Part shown: positions 16,356-25,005 of the stretch, piece by piece
Layout: each line of letters starts with the position of its first letter
Position numbering within the stretch: the stretch's first letter is position 1
Assembly (NCBI RefSeq): GCF_918814755.1
Contig: NZ_CAKKNT010000005.1
Location: 1 to 64,000 of the forward strand
Length of the DNA stretch: 64,000 nt
DNA from: Periweissella ghanensis
GTDB taxonomy: Bacteria > Bacillota > Bacilli > Lactobacillales > Lactobacillaceae
Direction: 5' to 3'
The notes under the pieces: model-generated
What the model was told of the DNA's origin: nothing
Databases searched by the model: none
The model's input: only the letters and a program-made list of their open reading frames with translations
Made by a program: the position numbers and the translations under genes

Positions 16356-18035
16356 TTATTCAACTGCTACTAAGAATGGGTAGACCGGTTGGCCCCCTTG
16401 ATGAATTTCTACTTCAAGATCTTCATCAATTTCGGCAATTGCTTCGGCAAAAATTTCGGCATCGGCTTCAGTAGCATCCGCACCGTAAAGAATCGTAATA
16501 ATTTCTGAATCTTCATCAAGCATTTTTTGCACCATTTGGATGCTTGCTGCTTGTAAATCAGCGGCGGCAATTTGCAACTTCCCATCGATAATTCCAATGA
16601 AATCACCTTCGTGAATTGCAAGTCCATCGATGGTTGTTTCACGGACAGCTGTCGTTACTTGACCAGATGTAACTGTTAATTTATTTTCTTCCATAGCAGC
16701 CACATTAGTGTCTAAATCATTCATTGGGTTGTATGCAAACAATGCCGTCAAACCTTGTTGTAATGTTTTAGTGTGGACCACTTGGACTGGAATTTCAGCT
16801 ACTTCCACGGCTTGTTCAGCAGCCATGAAAATATTACCGTTATTTGGCAAGATAATGGCTTGCTTAGCACCACTAGCTTCAATTGCTGCTAAAATATCAG
16901 CAGTTGAAGGGTTATTAGTTTGACCACCATCAATAATGCCTGTGGCCCCAGATGCCAAGTACAAGTCAGTTAAACCAGCCCCAGCTGAAACAGCTAAAAT
17001 AGCTGTTTCCGGTGCTTCTTTAACGGCTGGTTTAGTATCTTCAACATGTTGTGCATCAATCACAGCTTGTTGTTGGTCACGCATGTTATCAACTTTAACC
17101 TTAACTAATGAACCATAGTGCGTTCCCCATGAAATAACTGCACCGGGATCTTCAGTGTGAACGTGAATTTTCACGATTTCATCATCATTGATAACCAACA
17201 ATGAATCCCCTAAATCAGCTAAGTAAGCATAGAATTCATCATAATCAAAGGCGTGATCAAAGGTTGTTCCCTTACCAATTTCAACCATGACTTCTGTACA
17301 GTAGCCATATTTAATATCGGCTGGATCAAGTTGCGCTTGGGCACCAGCGTGTAAGCCTTTGACCATTTCTTCTAATTCGGCATTATCTGGAATATGAATA
17401 TCACTCGCTGTGATTTCACCTGACAAGGCTTCATAGAACGCTTGTAAAACAAACGCTAGTCCTTGACCACCAGAATCAACGACCCCAACTTCTTTAAGGA
17501 CGGGTAATAAATCTGGCGTTGATGCCAAGGCCTTTTCAGAGGCGTCCACTGTTTGACCCATCACAACAACCGCATCATCAGAGTGCTTAGCAGCATGGTT
17601 AGCCGCACTAGCAGCTTCACGGATAACAGTTAAAATCGTACCTTCAGTAGGCTTCATAACCGCTTTATAAGCCGTTTCAGCCCCTGACATTAAGGCATCC
17701 GCCAGATCACGCGCACTTAATGTTTCTTTACCATCAACTGACTTAGCAAAACCACGGAAAATTTGTGACAAGATAACACCTGAGTTACCACGTGCTCCCA
17801 TCAATAAACCTTTAGCCGTTGCTTGAGCTAAGGCTCCCACTGATGTGTCAACGGCATCCCGTTCGTATTGAGCCCCACTATTCATTGATAGGGACATGTT
17901 TGTTCCTGTATCACCATCGGGCACAGGGAAAACGTTCAATTTATTAATTTTTTCGGCATTCTCGGTTAACTTTTGTGCGGCAGCATTAACCATTGCCCCG
18001 AATTCGATATTCGAAATCTTCGTTACAACTTCCAA
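16356..18035 (-). CDS. fakA: FakA/YloV-type fatty acid kinase
   Basis: DAK-like kinase that, with a DegV-type FakB carrier, phosphorylates exogenous fatty acids for phospholipid synthesis. 559 residues. N-terminal DhaL-type nucleotide domain (about 10-210) with the metal-binding NVFPVPDGDTGTNM near 34-47 and GARGNSGVILSQI near 80-92; middle region and C-terminal domain with IDGGQTNNPS typical of this family. Start is TTG 18035, eight bases after AGGAGG. asp23 lies 30 nt upstream; this asp23-fakA pair before recG is conserved. Its neighbourhood with plsX fits the lipid role. Confidence 0.93.
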   Translation of the reverse strand: MEVVTKISNIEFGAMVNAAAQKLTENAEKINKLNVFPVPDGDTGTNMSLSMNSGAQYERDAVDTSVGALAQATAKGLLMGARGNSGVILSQIFRGFAKSVDGKETLSARDLADALMSGAETAYKAVMKPTEGTILTVIREAASAANHAAKHSDDAVVVMGQTVDASEKALASTPDLLPVLKEVGVVDSGGQGLAFVLQAFYEALSGEITASDIHIPDNAELEEMVKGLHAGAQAQLDPADIKYGYCTEVMVEIGKGTTFDHAFDYDEFYAYLADLGDSLLVINDDEIVKIHVHTEDPGAVISWGTHYGSLVKVKVDNMRDQQQAVIDAQHVEDTKPAVKEAPETAILAVSAGAGLTDLYLASGATGIIDGGQTNNPSTADILAAIEASGAKQAIILPNNGNIFMAAEQAVEVAEIPVQVVHTKTLQQGLTALFAYNPMNDLDTNVAAMEENKLTVTSGQVTTAVRETTIDGLAIHEGDFIGIIDGKLQIAAADLQAASIQMVQKMLDEDSEIITILYGADATEADAEIFAEAIAEIDEDLEVEIHQGGQPVYPFLVAVE

Positions 18036-18065
18036 CCTATTATCCTCCTAGAGGGTAAACGAATA

Positions 18066-18428
18066 TTAGTCAGCTAATACTCGCACTCCTTGTACAATTA
18101 CATTCACTTCGTTTGCGTCAATTCCCAACATAGCATTCAAGTTGTACTTAACTTTTGCTTGCACACTCTTTGAAACTTCTGAGATCTTGGTGCCGTAGCC
18201 AACAACAATATAAACATCAACTGAGATGCCATTTGTTTCTTGGCGAACTACCACGCCGCGTGTATAATCAGCGCGCTTCAAGATTTGGTTAAAGCCATCA
18301 CGTAAAGCTTTTTTAGAAGCCATCCCAACAACTCCGTATTGTTCAGTTGCTGAACCTCCAACGACTGTCGCAATGACATCGTTATTGATATCAATCGTAC
18401 CGTGTTGTGACTTAATTTTTACCGCCAT
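18066..18428 (-). CDS. Asp23/Gls24 family protein (YloU)
   Basis: 120-residue cytosolic protein of the Asp23/Gls24 family, found next to fakA in most Firmicutes. Recognised by the beginning MAVKIKSQHGTIDINNDVIA and the segment VDVYIVVGYGTKISEVSKSV. Members are often membrane-associated or linked to envelope and alkaline stress; the function of this YloU subgroup is not settled. Good ribosome site GAGGAATT before the ATG. Confidence 0.93.
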   Translation of the reverse strand: MAVKIKSQHGTIDINNDVIATVVGGSATEQYGVVGMASKKALRDGFNQILKRADYTRGVVVRQETNGISVDVYIVVGYGTKISEVSKSVQAKVKYNLNAMLGIDANEVNVIVQGVRVLAD

Positions 18429-18519
18429 CTTAATTCCTCCTCAGTTAGCCCGCGCTAATATTAATTACTTGATATTAACCGCTTAGCATCTAATTTTTCT
18501 ATTATTGTATATCTATTAA

Positions 18520-18525
18520 ATTTTA
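18520..18525 (-). promoter_or_regulatory. Candidate asp23-fakA promoter
   Basis: TGGTAAAAT on the minus strand is an extended -10 box about 92 bases before the asp23 start. No clear -35 is present. The leader in between holds no evident structure. Confidence 0.4.
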
Positions 18526-18591
18526 CCACATTCTTGAAAAATCGACTAACTTGCGTTTAGAAAATATACATCTATTTCTTTTTTTGTGCAA

Positions 18592-18615
18592 CAAAAAAGC
18601 CACCAAAATGGTGAC
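18592..18615 (-). terminator. Terminator after rpmB
   Basis: GTCACCA/TGGTGGC stem of seven pairs with a TTT loop on the minus strand, followed by six T residues, 16 bases after the rpmB stop codon. Confidence 0.7.
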
Positions 18616-18631
18616 CATTTGTTAAAACTTA

Positions 18632-18832
18632 TTAAACACGTTCGATTGAACCGTTCTTCAAACCAGCCTTCAAAGTACGTGCTGAAAGGTAAACCTTCTT
18701 AGGAGCTGCTCCGTTAATACGAACAGTAACCTTTTGTAAGTTTGGCTTCCAACTACGTGTGCTTGAGTTAAGGGCGTGTGAACGTTTGTTACCGAAGCGA
18801 GTACGCTTACCAGTAATTGCATCAACTGCCAT
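18632..18832 (-). CDS. rpmB: 50S ribosomal protein L28
   Basis: 66-residue basic ribosomal protein, with the family start [20 protein letters not shown] and the [20 protein letters not shown] stretch. No cysteine pairs, so it is the zinc-free form. Single-gene transcript: own promoter at 18901-18929, strong AAGGAGGG site and its own terminator. It is divergent in function from thiN upstream but on the same strand. Confidence 0.97.
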   Translation of the reverse strand: MAVDAITGKRTRFGNKRSHALNSSTRSWKPNLQKVTVRINGAAPKKVYLSARTLKAGLKNGSIERV

Positions 18833-18900
18833 GAGTATAACCCTCCTTGTCTATTTTATCGATTCTAGAAATCTAATTGATTAAATTTCATTACTGGATA

Positions 18901-18929
18901 ATATTATCAGACATAGCGCAACATTGCAA
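18901..18929 (-). promoter_or_regulatory. rpmB promoter
   Basis: Minus-strand TTGCAA (18924-18929), 17-base spacer, TAATAT (18901-18906). Good match to a vegetative promoter, about 70 bases upstream of rpmB. Confidence 0.65.
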
Positions 18930-18935
18930 TAAAAA

Positions 18936-18970
18936 AGTGTAAAGTAAAATAACTTTACAGCTGTTTTTTT
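18936..18970 (-). terminator. Terminator-like hairpin after thiN
   Basis: GTAAAGT/ACTTTAC arms with A-runs on one side and T-runs on the other (minus strand: stem then CACTTTTTT). Lies between the thiN stop at 19036 and the rpmB promoter; can end thiN transcription. Confidence 0.6.
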
Positions 18971-19035
18971 TCAAGCAACCGATGTTAAGCCCCATCGTAG
19001 CGATAATCTTTCATAATGTCTCGGCTGTAATTTAT

Positions 19036-19698
19036 TTAAAATATTTTTTGTACATCCCGGCACTGCATTACTAACATTATCCCCGTGTCAAATTTAAAGT
19101 GATTAACGGCACTCGTAAATTCATTTGAAGTCCACGCTTTTGGGGCAACAGAACTCCAATTAGTTAATGGATATAATTCATCAATTAATGTCAAATTAGT
19201 GACGGGGGTTAAATTCATGAAAGCCAAATATTTTTTATCCACTTCCTTGGTAATGGCATGTTCTCCTGGTAAATAAAAGCGGAGTGAATTACCGTTATCA
19301 ATCATGCGGACGCGTTCAACAATTGGGGCAAAACGGGCTTCCGTCACAGTCCAAACGTTCGCTAAGAAATGATCAATGCGGCCACCAGTTGCCCCGTACA
19401 CGTAAATTTCTTCAGCCGCAAACTCCGTCATGGCAATCGTTAATGCCAACTGCGTATCGGTATCATCTTTTTCTGGTTGAGCCACGCGAATGTCACGTAA
19501 CTGCTGGGCAACCGTATTTTTTTCATCCTTACTAATTGAATCAAAATCACCAATCGCTACTAATGGTGTAATTCCATGCTCCAATAACCGAATGGCCCCA
19601 CGATCAACACCAAGCCAGTCTCCAGGAATTTCACCTGCCACTAACGCTTCGGGCCATAAATCAGTTGGCCCTCCAACTAAAATGTTTAGTCGTTGCAT
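19036..19698 (-). CDS. thiN: Thiamine pyrophosphokinase
   Basis: Transfers pyrophosphate from ATP to thiamine, giving the cofactor TPP. 220 residues from ATG 19698; a longer reading to 19758 has no ribosome site. Recognised by GDWLGVDRGAIRLLEHGI, AIGDFDSIS near 55 (the conserved GDFDS) and YGATGGRIDHFLAN near 115. It closes the rsgA-rpe-thiN group, a conserved Firmicutes cluster; rpe is 84 nt upstream. Confidence 0.93.
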   Translation of the reverse strand: MQRLNILVGGPTDLWPEALVAGEIPGDWLGVDRGAIRLLEHGITPLVAIGDFDSISKDEKNTVAQQLRDIRVAQPEKDDTDTQLALTIAMTEFAAEEIYVYGATGGRIDHFLANVWTVTEARFAPIVERVRMIDNGNSLRFYLPGEHAITKEVDKKYLAFMNLTPVTNLTLIDELYPLTNWSSVAPKAWTSNEFTSAVNHFKFDTGIMLVMQCRDVQKIF

Positions 19699-19781
19699 CC
19701 CACATCCTACTTTCCATCTGATACTAAAAAAGATTGTGCCAACACATTGTCTTGCCACAATCCTTATTAATTTATCCTGAA

Positions 19782-20438
19782 TTACTTAGTTAATTCTTTC
19801 ATTGCGGCAATTTTAGCAGCTGGATCAACTTTGTCATAAACATATGAACCGGCCACAGCGACCGTAGCACCAGCATCATAAGCGGCTTTAACAGTATCAC
19901 CATTAACACCACCATCGATTTCAATATCAAAATCAAGGCCCATTTCCGCTTTGATAGCTGCTAATTGCTTAATCTTATCAATTGATTCTGGCAAGAACTT
20001 TTGACCACCAAAACCAGGGTTAACCGTCATAATCAACACTTGATCAACCATGTGAAGCACTGGCTTGATCAATTCAACCGCTGTCCCTGGGTTAATAACA
20101 ACTTCCGCTTTAACGCCTTTAGCTTTAATCATTTGTAAAGCACGGTGAATGTGTGGTGTCGCTTCGTAGTGCACCCCAATAATATCTGAACCCGCATCTG
20201 CAAATTCATTGATGTAACGTTCTGGGTTTACCACCATCAAGTGAACATCCAAAACCATGTTAGTCACAGGTTTTAATGCTTTAACCCATGCAGCACCGTA
20301 AGAGATTGAAGGCACAAACATACCATCCATCACATCGATGTGCACGTATTCAGCACCAGCTTTTTCAACGAGTTCAACATCCCGTTGTAAGTTGACGTAA
20401 TCGGCAGAGAGAATTGAAGGTGCTACTTTGATTGACAT
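19782..20438 (-). CDS. rpe: Ribulose-phosphate 3-epimerase
   Basis: Interconverts ribulose 5-phosphate and xylulose 5-phosphate. In a heterofermenter this step feeds phosphoketolase and so lies on the main energy pathway. 218 residues, TIM-barrel, with HIDVMDGMFVPSISYG near 34-49, MTVNPGFGGQKF near 137 and IEIDGGVN near 173 carrying the catalytic aspartates. rsgA is 15 nt upstream. Confidence 0.97.
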   Translation of the reverse strand: MSIKVAPSILSADYVNLQRDVELVEKAGAEYVHIDVMDGMFVPSISYGAAWVKALKPVTNMVLDVHLMVVNPERYINEFADAGSDIIGVHYEATPHIHRALQMIKAKGVKAEVVINPGTAVELIKPVLHMVDQVLIMTVNPGFGGQKFLPESIDKIKQLAAIKAEMGLDFDIEIDGGVNGDTVKAAYDAGATVAVAGSYVYDKVDPAAKIAAMKELTK

Positions 20439-20453
20439 AAGAAAGACTCCTAT

Positions 20454-21356
20454 TTATTTTTTATTTTTGCGATAATCTGGTTTTTGGTTAACAATCAAAT
20501 CATAAAAGGCCCGATAGTTATCGTAACGTGATTGCATAAATTCACCCTGTTCAAGGCCATCTTTAACGGCACAACCAGGTTCATTAATGTGCACACAGCC
20601 CCGGAACCGACAATCGGCACTTGCCGCTAAAAATTCCGGGAAGAAATGACTTAATTCATTAGCCGGCATTTTAAAGACTTCATATGATGAAAATCCCGGT
20701 GTATCAGCCACCAAGCCGCCGTTAATTTCATGTAATCCAACCATCCGCGTTGTATGCCGTCCCCGACTAAGGGCTTGGGAAATCTCACCCGTGGCCAAAT
20801 TCAAATCAGGTAAAATGTGATTTAACAGCGTACTCTTACCCGCTCCAGTTTGCCCCATAAAAACAGCTAAATGATCAGTAAATTCCGCACTCAATTCCGC
20901 TAAGGCTGCTGGTGCAAAAGCATCATCTGGTACCAAAGTTTGGTAACCAATTTTGCGATACCCCGCGGCAACCTCTCGTAAATGAGCTAATTGTTCGTCC
21001 GATAATAAATCAGTCTTGGTAAAGTAAATCACCGGTTCAATGTTCATTTCCTCGACGGCCACTAATTGGCGATCAAGTAAATTATCTGAGAAATCCGGTT
21101 CAGCAGCAGCCGTGACAACAATGGCACGATCAATGTTGGCAACTGGTGGGCGCACGAGGCTATTTTTACGTGGATGAACTTCAAGAATATAGCCTTCTTC
21201 TTGATTATCACTTTGAAAATCAACAAAATCACCAACCAATGGTGTAATGCCACGCTTGCGAAAATTCCCGCGTGCTCGCGTCCGATAAATCGTCCCGTCA
21301 CTCGTTGCGACATCGTAATATCCTGCTAATAATTGTCGAATCTGTCCTGTTGCCAA
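20454..21356 (-). CDS. rsgA: Ribosome small subunit GTPase RsgA
   Basis: Circularly permuted GTPase that checks late 30S assembly. 300 residues: OB domain (1-70), G4 motif FTKTDL before G1 GQTGAGKSTLLNHI and G3 DTPGFSSYE, as expected for the permuted order; C-terminal zinc site CRFRGCVHINEPGCAV near 247-262. Start TTG 21356 follows AAAGGGGG by about eight bases. Leads the rsgA-rpe-thiN group. Confidence 0.96.
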   Translation of the reverse strand: MATGQIRQLLAGYYDVATSDGTIYRTRARGNFRKRGITPLVGDFVDFQSDNQEEGYILEVHPRKNSLVRPPVANIDRAIVVTAAAEPDFSDNLLDRQLVAVEEMNIEPVIYFTKTDLLSDEQLAHLREVAAGYRKIGYQTLVPDDAFAPAALAELSAEFTDHLAVFMGQTGAGKSTLLNHILPDLNLATGEISQALSRGRHTTRMVGLHEINGGLVADTPGFSSYEVFKMPANELSHFFPEFLAASADCRFRGCVHINEPGCAVKDGLEQGEFMQSRYDNYRAFYDLIVNQKPDYRKNKK

Positions 21357-21477
21357 ATACTTGCCCCCTTTAAGGTGTTTGATTATTAATACACTGTTTA
21401 TTGTACTTTAATTAGCTTTAAATTTCTAGCAAACACCGTAAAATCAAGCTGGTTTCAAGCAGGTAGTTACTAATACT

Positions 21478-21512
21478 AAAAAGGCTGGTAGAAAGATTCT
21501 ACCAGCCTTTTT
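21478..21512 (-). terminator. Terminator after yqeY
   Basis: Perfect 15-bp inverted repeat AAAAAGGCTGGTAGA / TCTACCAGCCTTTTT with a five-base loop, between yqeY and rsgA. Strong intrinsic terminator in either direction. Confidence 0.85.
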
Positions 21513-21557
21513 CCAGTCTTACAGCTATTGTGGTCGACCTGACTAAAGTCGTCGTTA

Positions 21558-22001
21558 TTAACCAAGTAATGCTTTAACAGTTTCGTTAACGATTTTACCG
21601 TCAGCCTTACCCTTAACTTTAGGCATCAAAGCGCCCATTACTTTACCAAAATCAGCTTTTGAAGTTGCGCCAACTTCAGCAATTGTATCCGCAACCACTT
21701 GCTTGATTTCAGCTTCTGACATTTGAGCAGGCATGTATTTAGTTACAACGGCAATTTCAGCTTCAAGTTGTGCTACTAAGTCTTCACGACCAGCGGCTTT
21801 AAATTCAGCCATTGAATCACGACGTTGCTTCATTTCACGTGCAATAATCGTCAATTCTTCCTCATCATTCAAATCATGACCAGCATTGATTTGTTCATTT
21901 TGAATTGCTGATTTAAGCATCCGGACAGTTGATAAAGTTTCTTTATCCTTTGCCTTCATTGCTGTTTTCATGTCTTCTGTTAATTGTGCTAACACACTCA
22001 T
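21558..22001 (-). CDS. yqeY: GatB/YqeY domain protein
   Basis: 147-residue protein related to the C-terminal tail domain of amidotransferase subunit GatB. Typical features are KAKDKETLSTVRMLKSAIQN, the acidic middle and the C-terminal GKVMGALMPKVKGKADGK. It may bind tRNA or be a tRNA-dependent amidase-like factor; the exact role in bacteria is not established. Single gene with a strong terminator. Confidence 0.93.
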   Translation of the reverse strand: MSVLAQLTEDMKTAMKAKDKETLSTVRMLKSAIQNEQINAGHDLNDEEELTIIAREMKQRRDSMAEFKAAGREDLVAQLEAEIAVVTKYMPAQMSEAEIKQVVADTIAEVGATSKADFGKVMGALMPKVKGKADGKIVNETVKALLG

Positions 22002-22066
22002 TACGCCACCTCGATTTTTTAATTGTTATCTCCAGTTTAGACTAAAATATTAGGTTTAGCAAGCAT

Positions 22067-23896
22067 TTAGAAAGCACCACCACCACTGCTGGCACCGCCA
22101 CCACCAGATGACATCCCACCGCCTAAGCCACCATTGCTGCTTGACCCGCTACTAGCAAGTGTTGAACCAATGTAGGCATTATTGGTATTCATCGCATTAA
22201 ATGCTAAGTACATCGGTACTAAGTTATCATTCAGACCTTCATTTGCTGGCACGTATTTCGCCAACGCATGCATAACTTCCGCCCCGGCACCTAGTACAAC
22301 GGCATAACCCATGTACCGATCCCAGAGTGTCACATCGGGAACTTGCTTAATATCAAATTCACCGACATTTTTGAGCATTGAACCAAAATCAAACCAATCT
22401 TGTGCAATCCGCCAATGATCCGTTTGATAGAGCAATGTGCGTCGAGCGGCAAATCCAATCAACCCAATCGCAATTATTACGAGTAGAATCCCGCTTATAA
22501 TGGTCACTGAATTAACAACCATGTTAGTACTTAATAGCAGTAAGCCGCCATAAATTATCGCTCCAATGGTTGCTAATACGGCTGCAAAACCTTTCATACT
22601 CCGATAGAAAAAGTTCGCTTGCGTATCAATAATTTTATTATCTTGGCTATCTGTGCGGAGTGTGTCACTTAATTTATTTAACAACTTGCCATACCGTTTA
22701 ACAACCGGACTGTGCGCATGCTTAAAGTCTTTGACGGCAACTTTTGCCCCAATTTGATTAGTATAATCTTCACCAAACAAAATTTGTATGACTAATAATT
22801 CAAATGGTAGCAAATGATCATCGAGTTTTAATAACGTAAATTCTAAATTATTCGTCGCTTTACGAGAATTAACAAATTTACCCAGATCAACTTTTTGCCC
22901 AACTGCCAAATAATGGCGCGCGGTTAAATCCATCATCGTAGCATTAAAGGCTTCATTAACATCCACACCACTATCATACAATTGATTAGCGACAATCGCG
23001 GGAGCTAACTGACTAGGCAACTCATAGTTATGTAATGGCACATAACTACCGAGTGCTCGATTACGCCGTTTAACCCAGTATTGGCGTGCATAAATGGCAC
23101 AGATAAGGCCTAAAATCACCAAAATTCCGGCAACCCATTGCGCTAAAACTACGATACGTTGAGCTCGTTTAATATTAGCCGCAATTTTAGCTTCAACCGC
23201 TTTAAAATGGGCTAACTGAGCGTGCTTAATTTGCGGTGCTTGCACGAGCGTTTGTTGATCAAAATAACTGTGTAATTCAACGGCTTGACCGGCATCAATT
23301 TGCGGTGCCGTTAATTTATAAAGCCCAGCTTGTGCATCGCCAACAAATTTACCAGTACTCTTAGTGTGCGTGTAGGTACCAAATAACTTTTGTTGTCCAT
23401 GGGGTAATTGCACCGTAATATCAACGTTATTTAAATCAACTTCCCAGTTTTCACCGATCACAAAATTATTGATTTCGCCAATATCGGTGTAGCGTTGGGC
23501 AAAATTTCCTAATTGATATTGCACATTTAATTGGTATGTTTGGCCCGCCTTAATTGGATAATGGACTTTAAAGGTTTGTGAAGCATCCCCATTTACGATT
23601 TCTAAACCTTGATTACCACCAGTATATTTTCCAATAGCTTGGTTATTAACTTTCGCTACGACTGGTCCTTTAACTTGCAGACCTTTTTCCAAGCCTTGCC
23701 GAATTAAAAAACCATGCATCGCATCATCAAATTTATACGTTAATTGATAATTCAACGCGGCACTACCATCTGCATTAACGTTAATGTGTTCATTAAAATG
23801 CGTAATTTCATAATCGTCATCAGCATATACTGGTTTCATGTGAAACACAAACAAACTTACGAGCACACTACATACTATTAATGCCCATTTTTTCAT
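22067..23896 (-). CDS. DUF2207 membrane protein
   Basis: Predicted secreted-domain membrane protein of about 609 residues. ATG 23896 is chosen, seven bases after GGGAGG; a TTG two codons earlier also exists. Features: signal peptide (residues 1-25, ending near VYA); extracellular beta-rich DUF2207 domain (about 30-225); transmembrane helix about 250-270; cytosolic part with two close helices near 440-490; and a very Gly/Ser-rich tail (SSGGGGASSGGGAF). Members occur widely in lactobacilli; function unknown. The tail resembles those of membrane-tethered proteins in which the glycine stretch stays flexible. Confidence 0.85.
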   Translation of the reverse strand: MKKWALIVCSVLVSLFVFHMKPVYADDDYEITHFNEHINVNADGSAALNYQLTYKFDDAMHGFLIRQGLEKGLQVKGPVVAKVNNQAIGKYTGGNQGLEIVNGDASQTFKVHYPIKAGQTYQLNVQYQLGNFAQRYTDIGEINNFVIGENWEVDLNNVDITVQLPHGQQKLFGTYTHTKSTGKFVGDAQAGLYKLTAPQIDAGQAVELHSYFDQQTLVQAPQIKHAQLAHFKAVEAKIAANIKRAQRIVVLAQWVAGILVILGLICAIYARQYWVKRRNRALGSYVPLHNYELPSQLAPAIVANQLYDSGVDVNEAFNATMMDLTARHYLAVGQKVDLGKFVNSRKATNNLEFTLLKLDDHLLPFELLVIQILFGEDYTNQIGAKVAVKDFKHAHSPVVKRYGKLLNKLSDTLRTDSQDNKIIDTQANFFYRSMKGFAAVLATIGAIIYGGLLLLSTNMVVNSVTIISGILLVIIAIGLIGFAARRTLLYQTDHWRIAQDWFDFGSMLKNVGEFDIKQVPDVTLWDRYMGYAVVLGAGAEVMHALAKYVPANEGLNDNLVPMYLAFNAMNTNNAYIGSTLASSGSSSNGGLGGGMSSGGGGASSGGGAF

Positions 23897-24004
23897 TAGC
23901 AAACCTCCCTTGTGCGTTCTTACTCATATCATACCTAATTTTGTGCTATTAGGCACATATTATCTTTGCAACAACGATTGTTTTAATTAAAAAGTCGATA
24001 AGCG

Positions 24005-24010
24005 TATAAT
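24005..24010 (+). promoter_or_regulatory. Candidate lipoprotein gene promoter -10
   Basis: TATAAT in GCGTATAATT, 37 bases before the lipoprotein ATG. The -35 region (TTTTAA-like) is weak. The divergent DUF2207 gene lies 110 bases away, and between them is an inverted repeat TGTGC...GCACA (23942-23957). Confidence 0.45.
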
Positions 24011-24047
24011 TAAAAATAATAAATTTTAGTCCATGCAAGGAGATATC

Positions 24048-24821
24048 ATGCACAAATCCTTACCACTTACGGCCATCATCGCCGGTTCATTATTTTTATT
24101 AACGGGCTGTGGTGTTTCACATTCCGCAAATAATCAAAGTAGTTCCGCTAGTAATTCAGCAAACAGTTCAAAAAGTAGTTCAACGCATACTAATAGTTCC
24201 AACGTCACCGCACCAACTAGTAGTTCTCAACAAGTAAACGCTACTTCGAGTGCGTCGAGTTCAGCACAACCTAATCATCAAAGCGTCGCCTTGTCTGAAG
24301 CCCAACAAGCACAAATCACAGCACAATTTTTAGCTTGGGCTGGCCAACGAGCACGGATTGGGGGCATGGCTGTCACTGATGACTATATGGATCATGGGGC
24401 TGCCGGTTTCGGTGACTTCTTCGCAGCTACCCCAGACGGGCTCGTTCAAGTGCAAAATCAAAATAACCCTGGACCTAATCATTTCAAAATCCATGCGATT
24501 GGCGGAGTAGCATTCTATACGCCAATCGATGGTAATCTCGGAGTTCAAACCGACCTTAAAGGCGACTTTGCAGAAGGTTATCGTGTCGTTGCTCGGCCTG
24601 ATAAACCCATTTCAAAATATTTACTTGGCGACAACGGGACGGTTTATGAATTACAAAAGCCCGGTGATCAAGTTGCCCTTTCAACTGGTTTAGGTGAATT
24701 TAACGATGATGGTTCATATACCAGTGATAATGCCGTAGCACCTCAAGATCAATTTTCAATTTCTGGTGATACTGCTGCTCAGCAAGAACTCCAAAAATTA
24801 CTTGCCCCCTATCGTAAATAA
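24048..24821 (+). CDS. Putative lipoprotein of unknown function
   Basis: 257-residue exported lipoprotein. Start ATG 24048 follows AAGGAG by seven bases. Signal peptide with lipobox LTGC (cysteine near residue 21), then a 70-residue Ser/Asn/Thr-rich linker and a compact C-terminal domain (about 85-257) with FLAWAGQRARIGGMAVTDDY and KYLLGDNGTVYEL. The second motif recalls lipoproteins of the DUF4767 type, but I cannot assign the family with confidence. Own promoter and terminator; divergent from the DUF2207 gene. Confidence 0.85.
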   Translation: MHKSLPLTAIIAGSLFLLTGCGVSHSANNQSSSASNSANSSKSSSTHTNSSNVTAPTSSSQQVNATSSASSSAQPNHQSVALSEAQQAQITAQFLAWAGQRARIGGMAVTDDYMDHGAAGFGDFFAATPDGLVQVQNQNNPGPNHFKIHAIGGVAFYTPIDGNLGVQTDLKGDFAEGYRVVARPDKPISKYLLGDNGTVYELQKPGDQVALSTGLGEFNDDGSYTSDNAVAPQDQFSISGDTAAQQELQKLLAPYRK

Positions 24822-24898
24822 AAATCGTATTGTGTTGGTGCGTGTTTTTAGGCATAATTTATTGCTAGTATCCGTATCAACACGACAATATATTCGAA

Positions 24899-24955
24899 AA
24901 TACACTAAATAAACCCCTCGAAGAATATTTCTTCAAGGGGTTTATTTAGTGTATT
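24899..24955. terminator. Long hairpin related to the 158-bp repeat
   Basis: Perfect 20-bp arms AATACACTAAATAAACCCCT (24899-24918) and complement (24936-24955), with an inner CGAAGAA/TTCTTCA stem. Lies between the convergent lipoprotein gene and mutS2 and can end both. The outer AATACACTAAA and nearby TATATTCG match the inside of the 158-bp repeat, so it is probably a degenerate member. Confidence 0.75.
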
Positions 24956-25005
24956 GCTCGGTAGCACTCGCTTATTGACACGTTTTATTTTTTAGTTACT
25001 ATTAA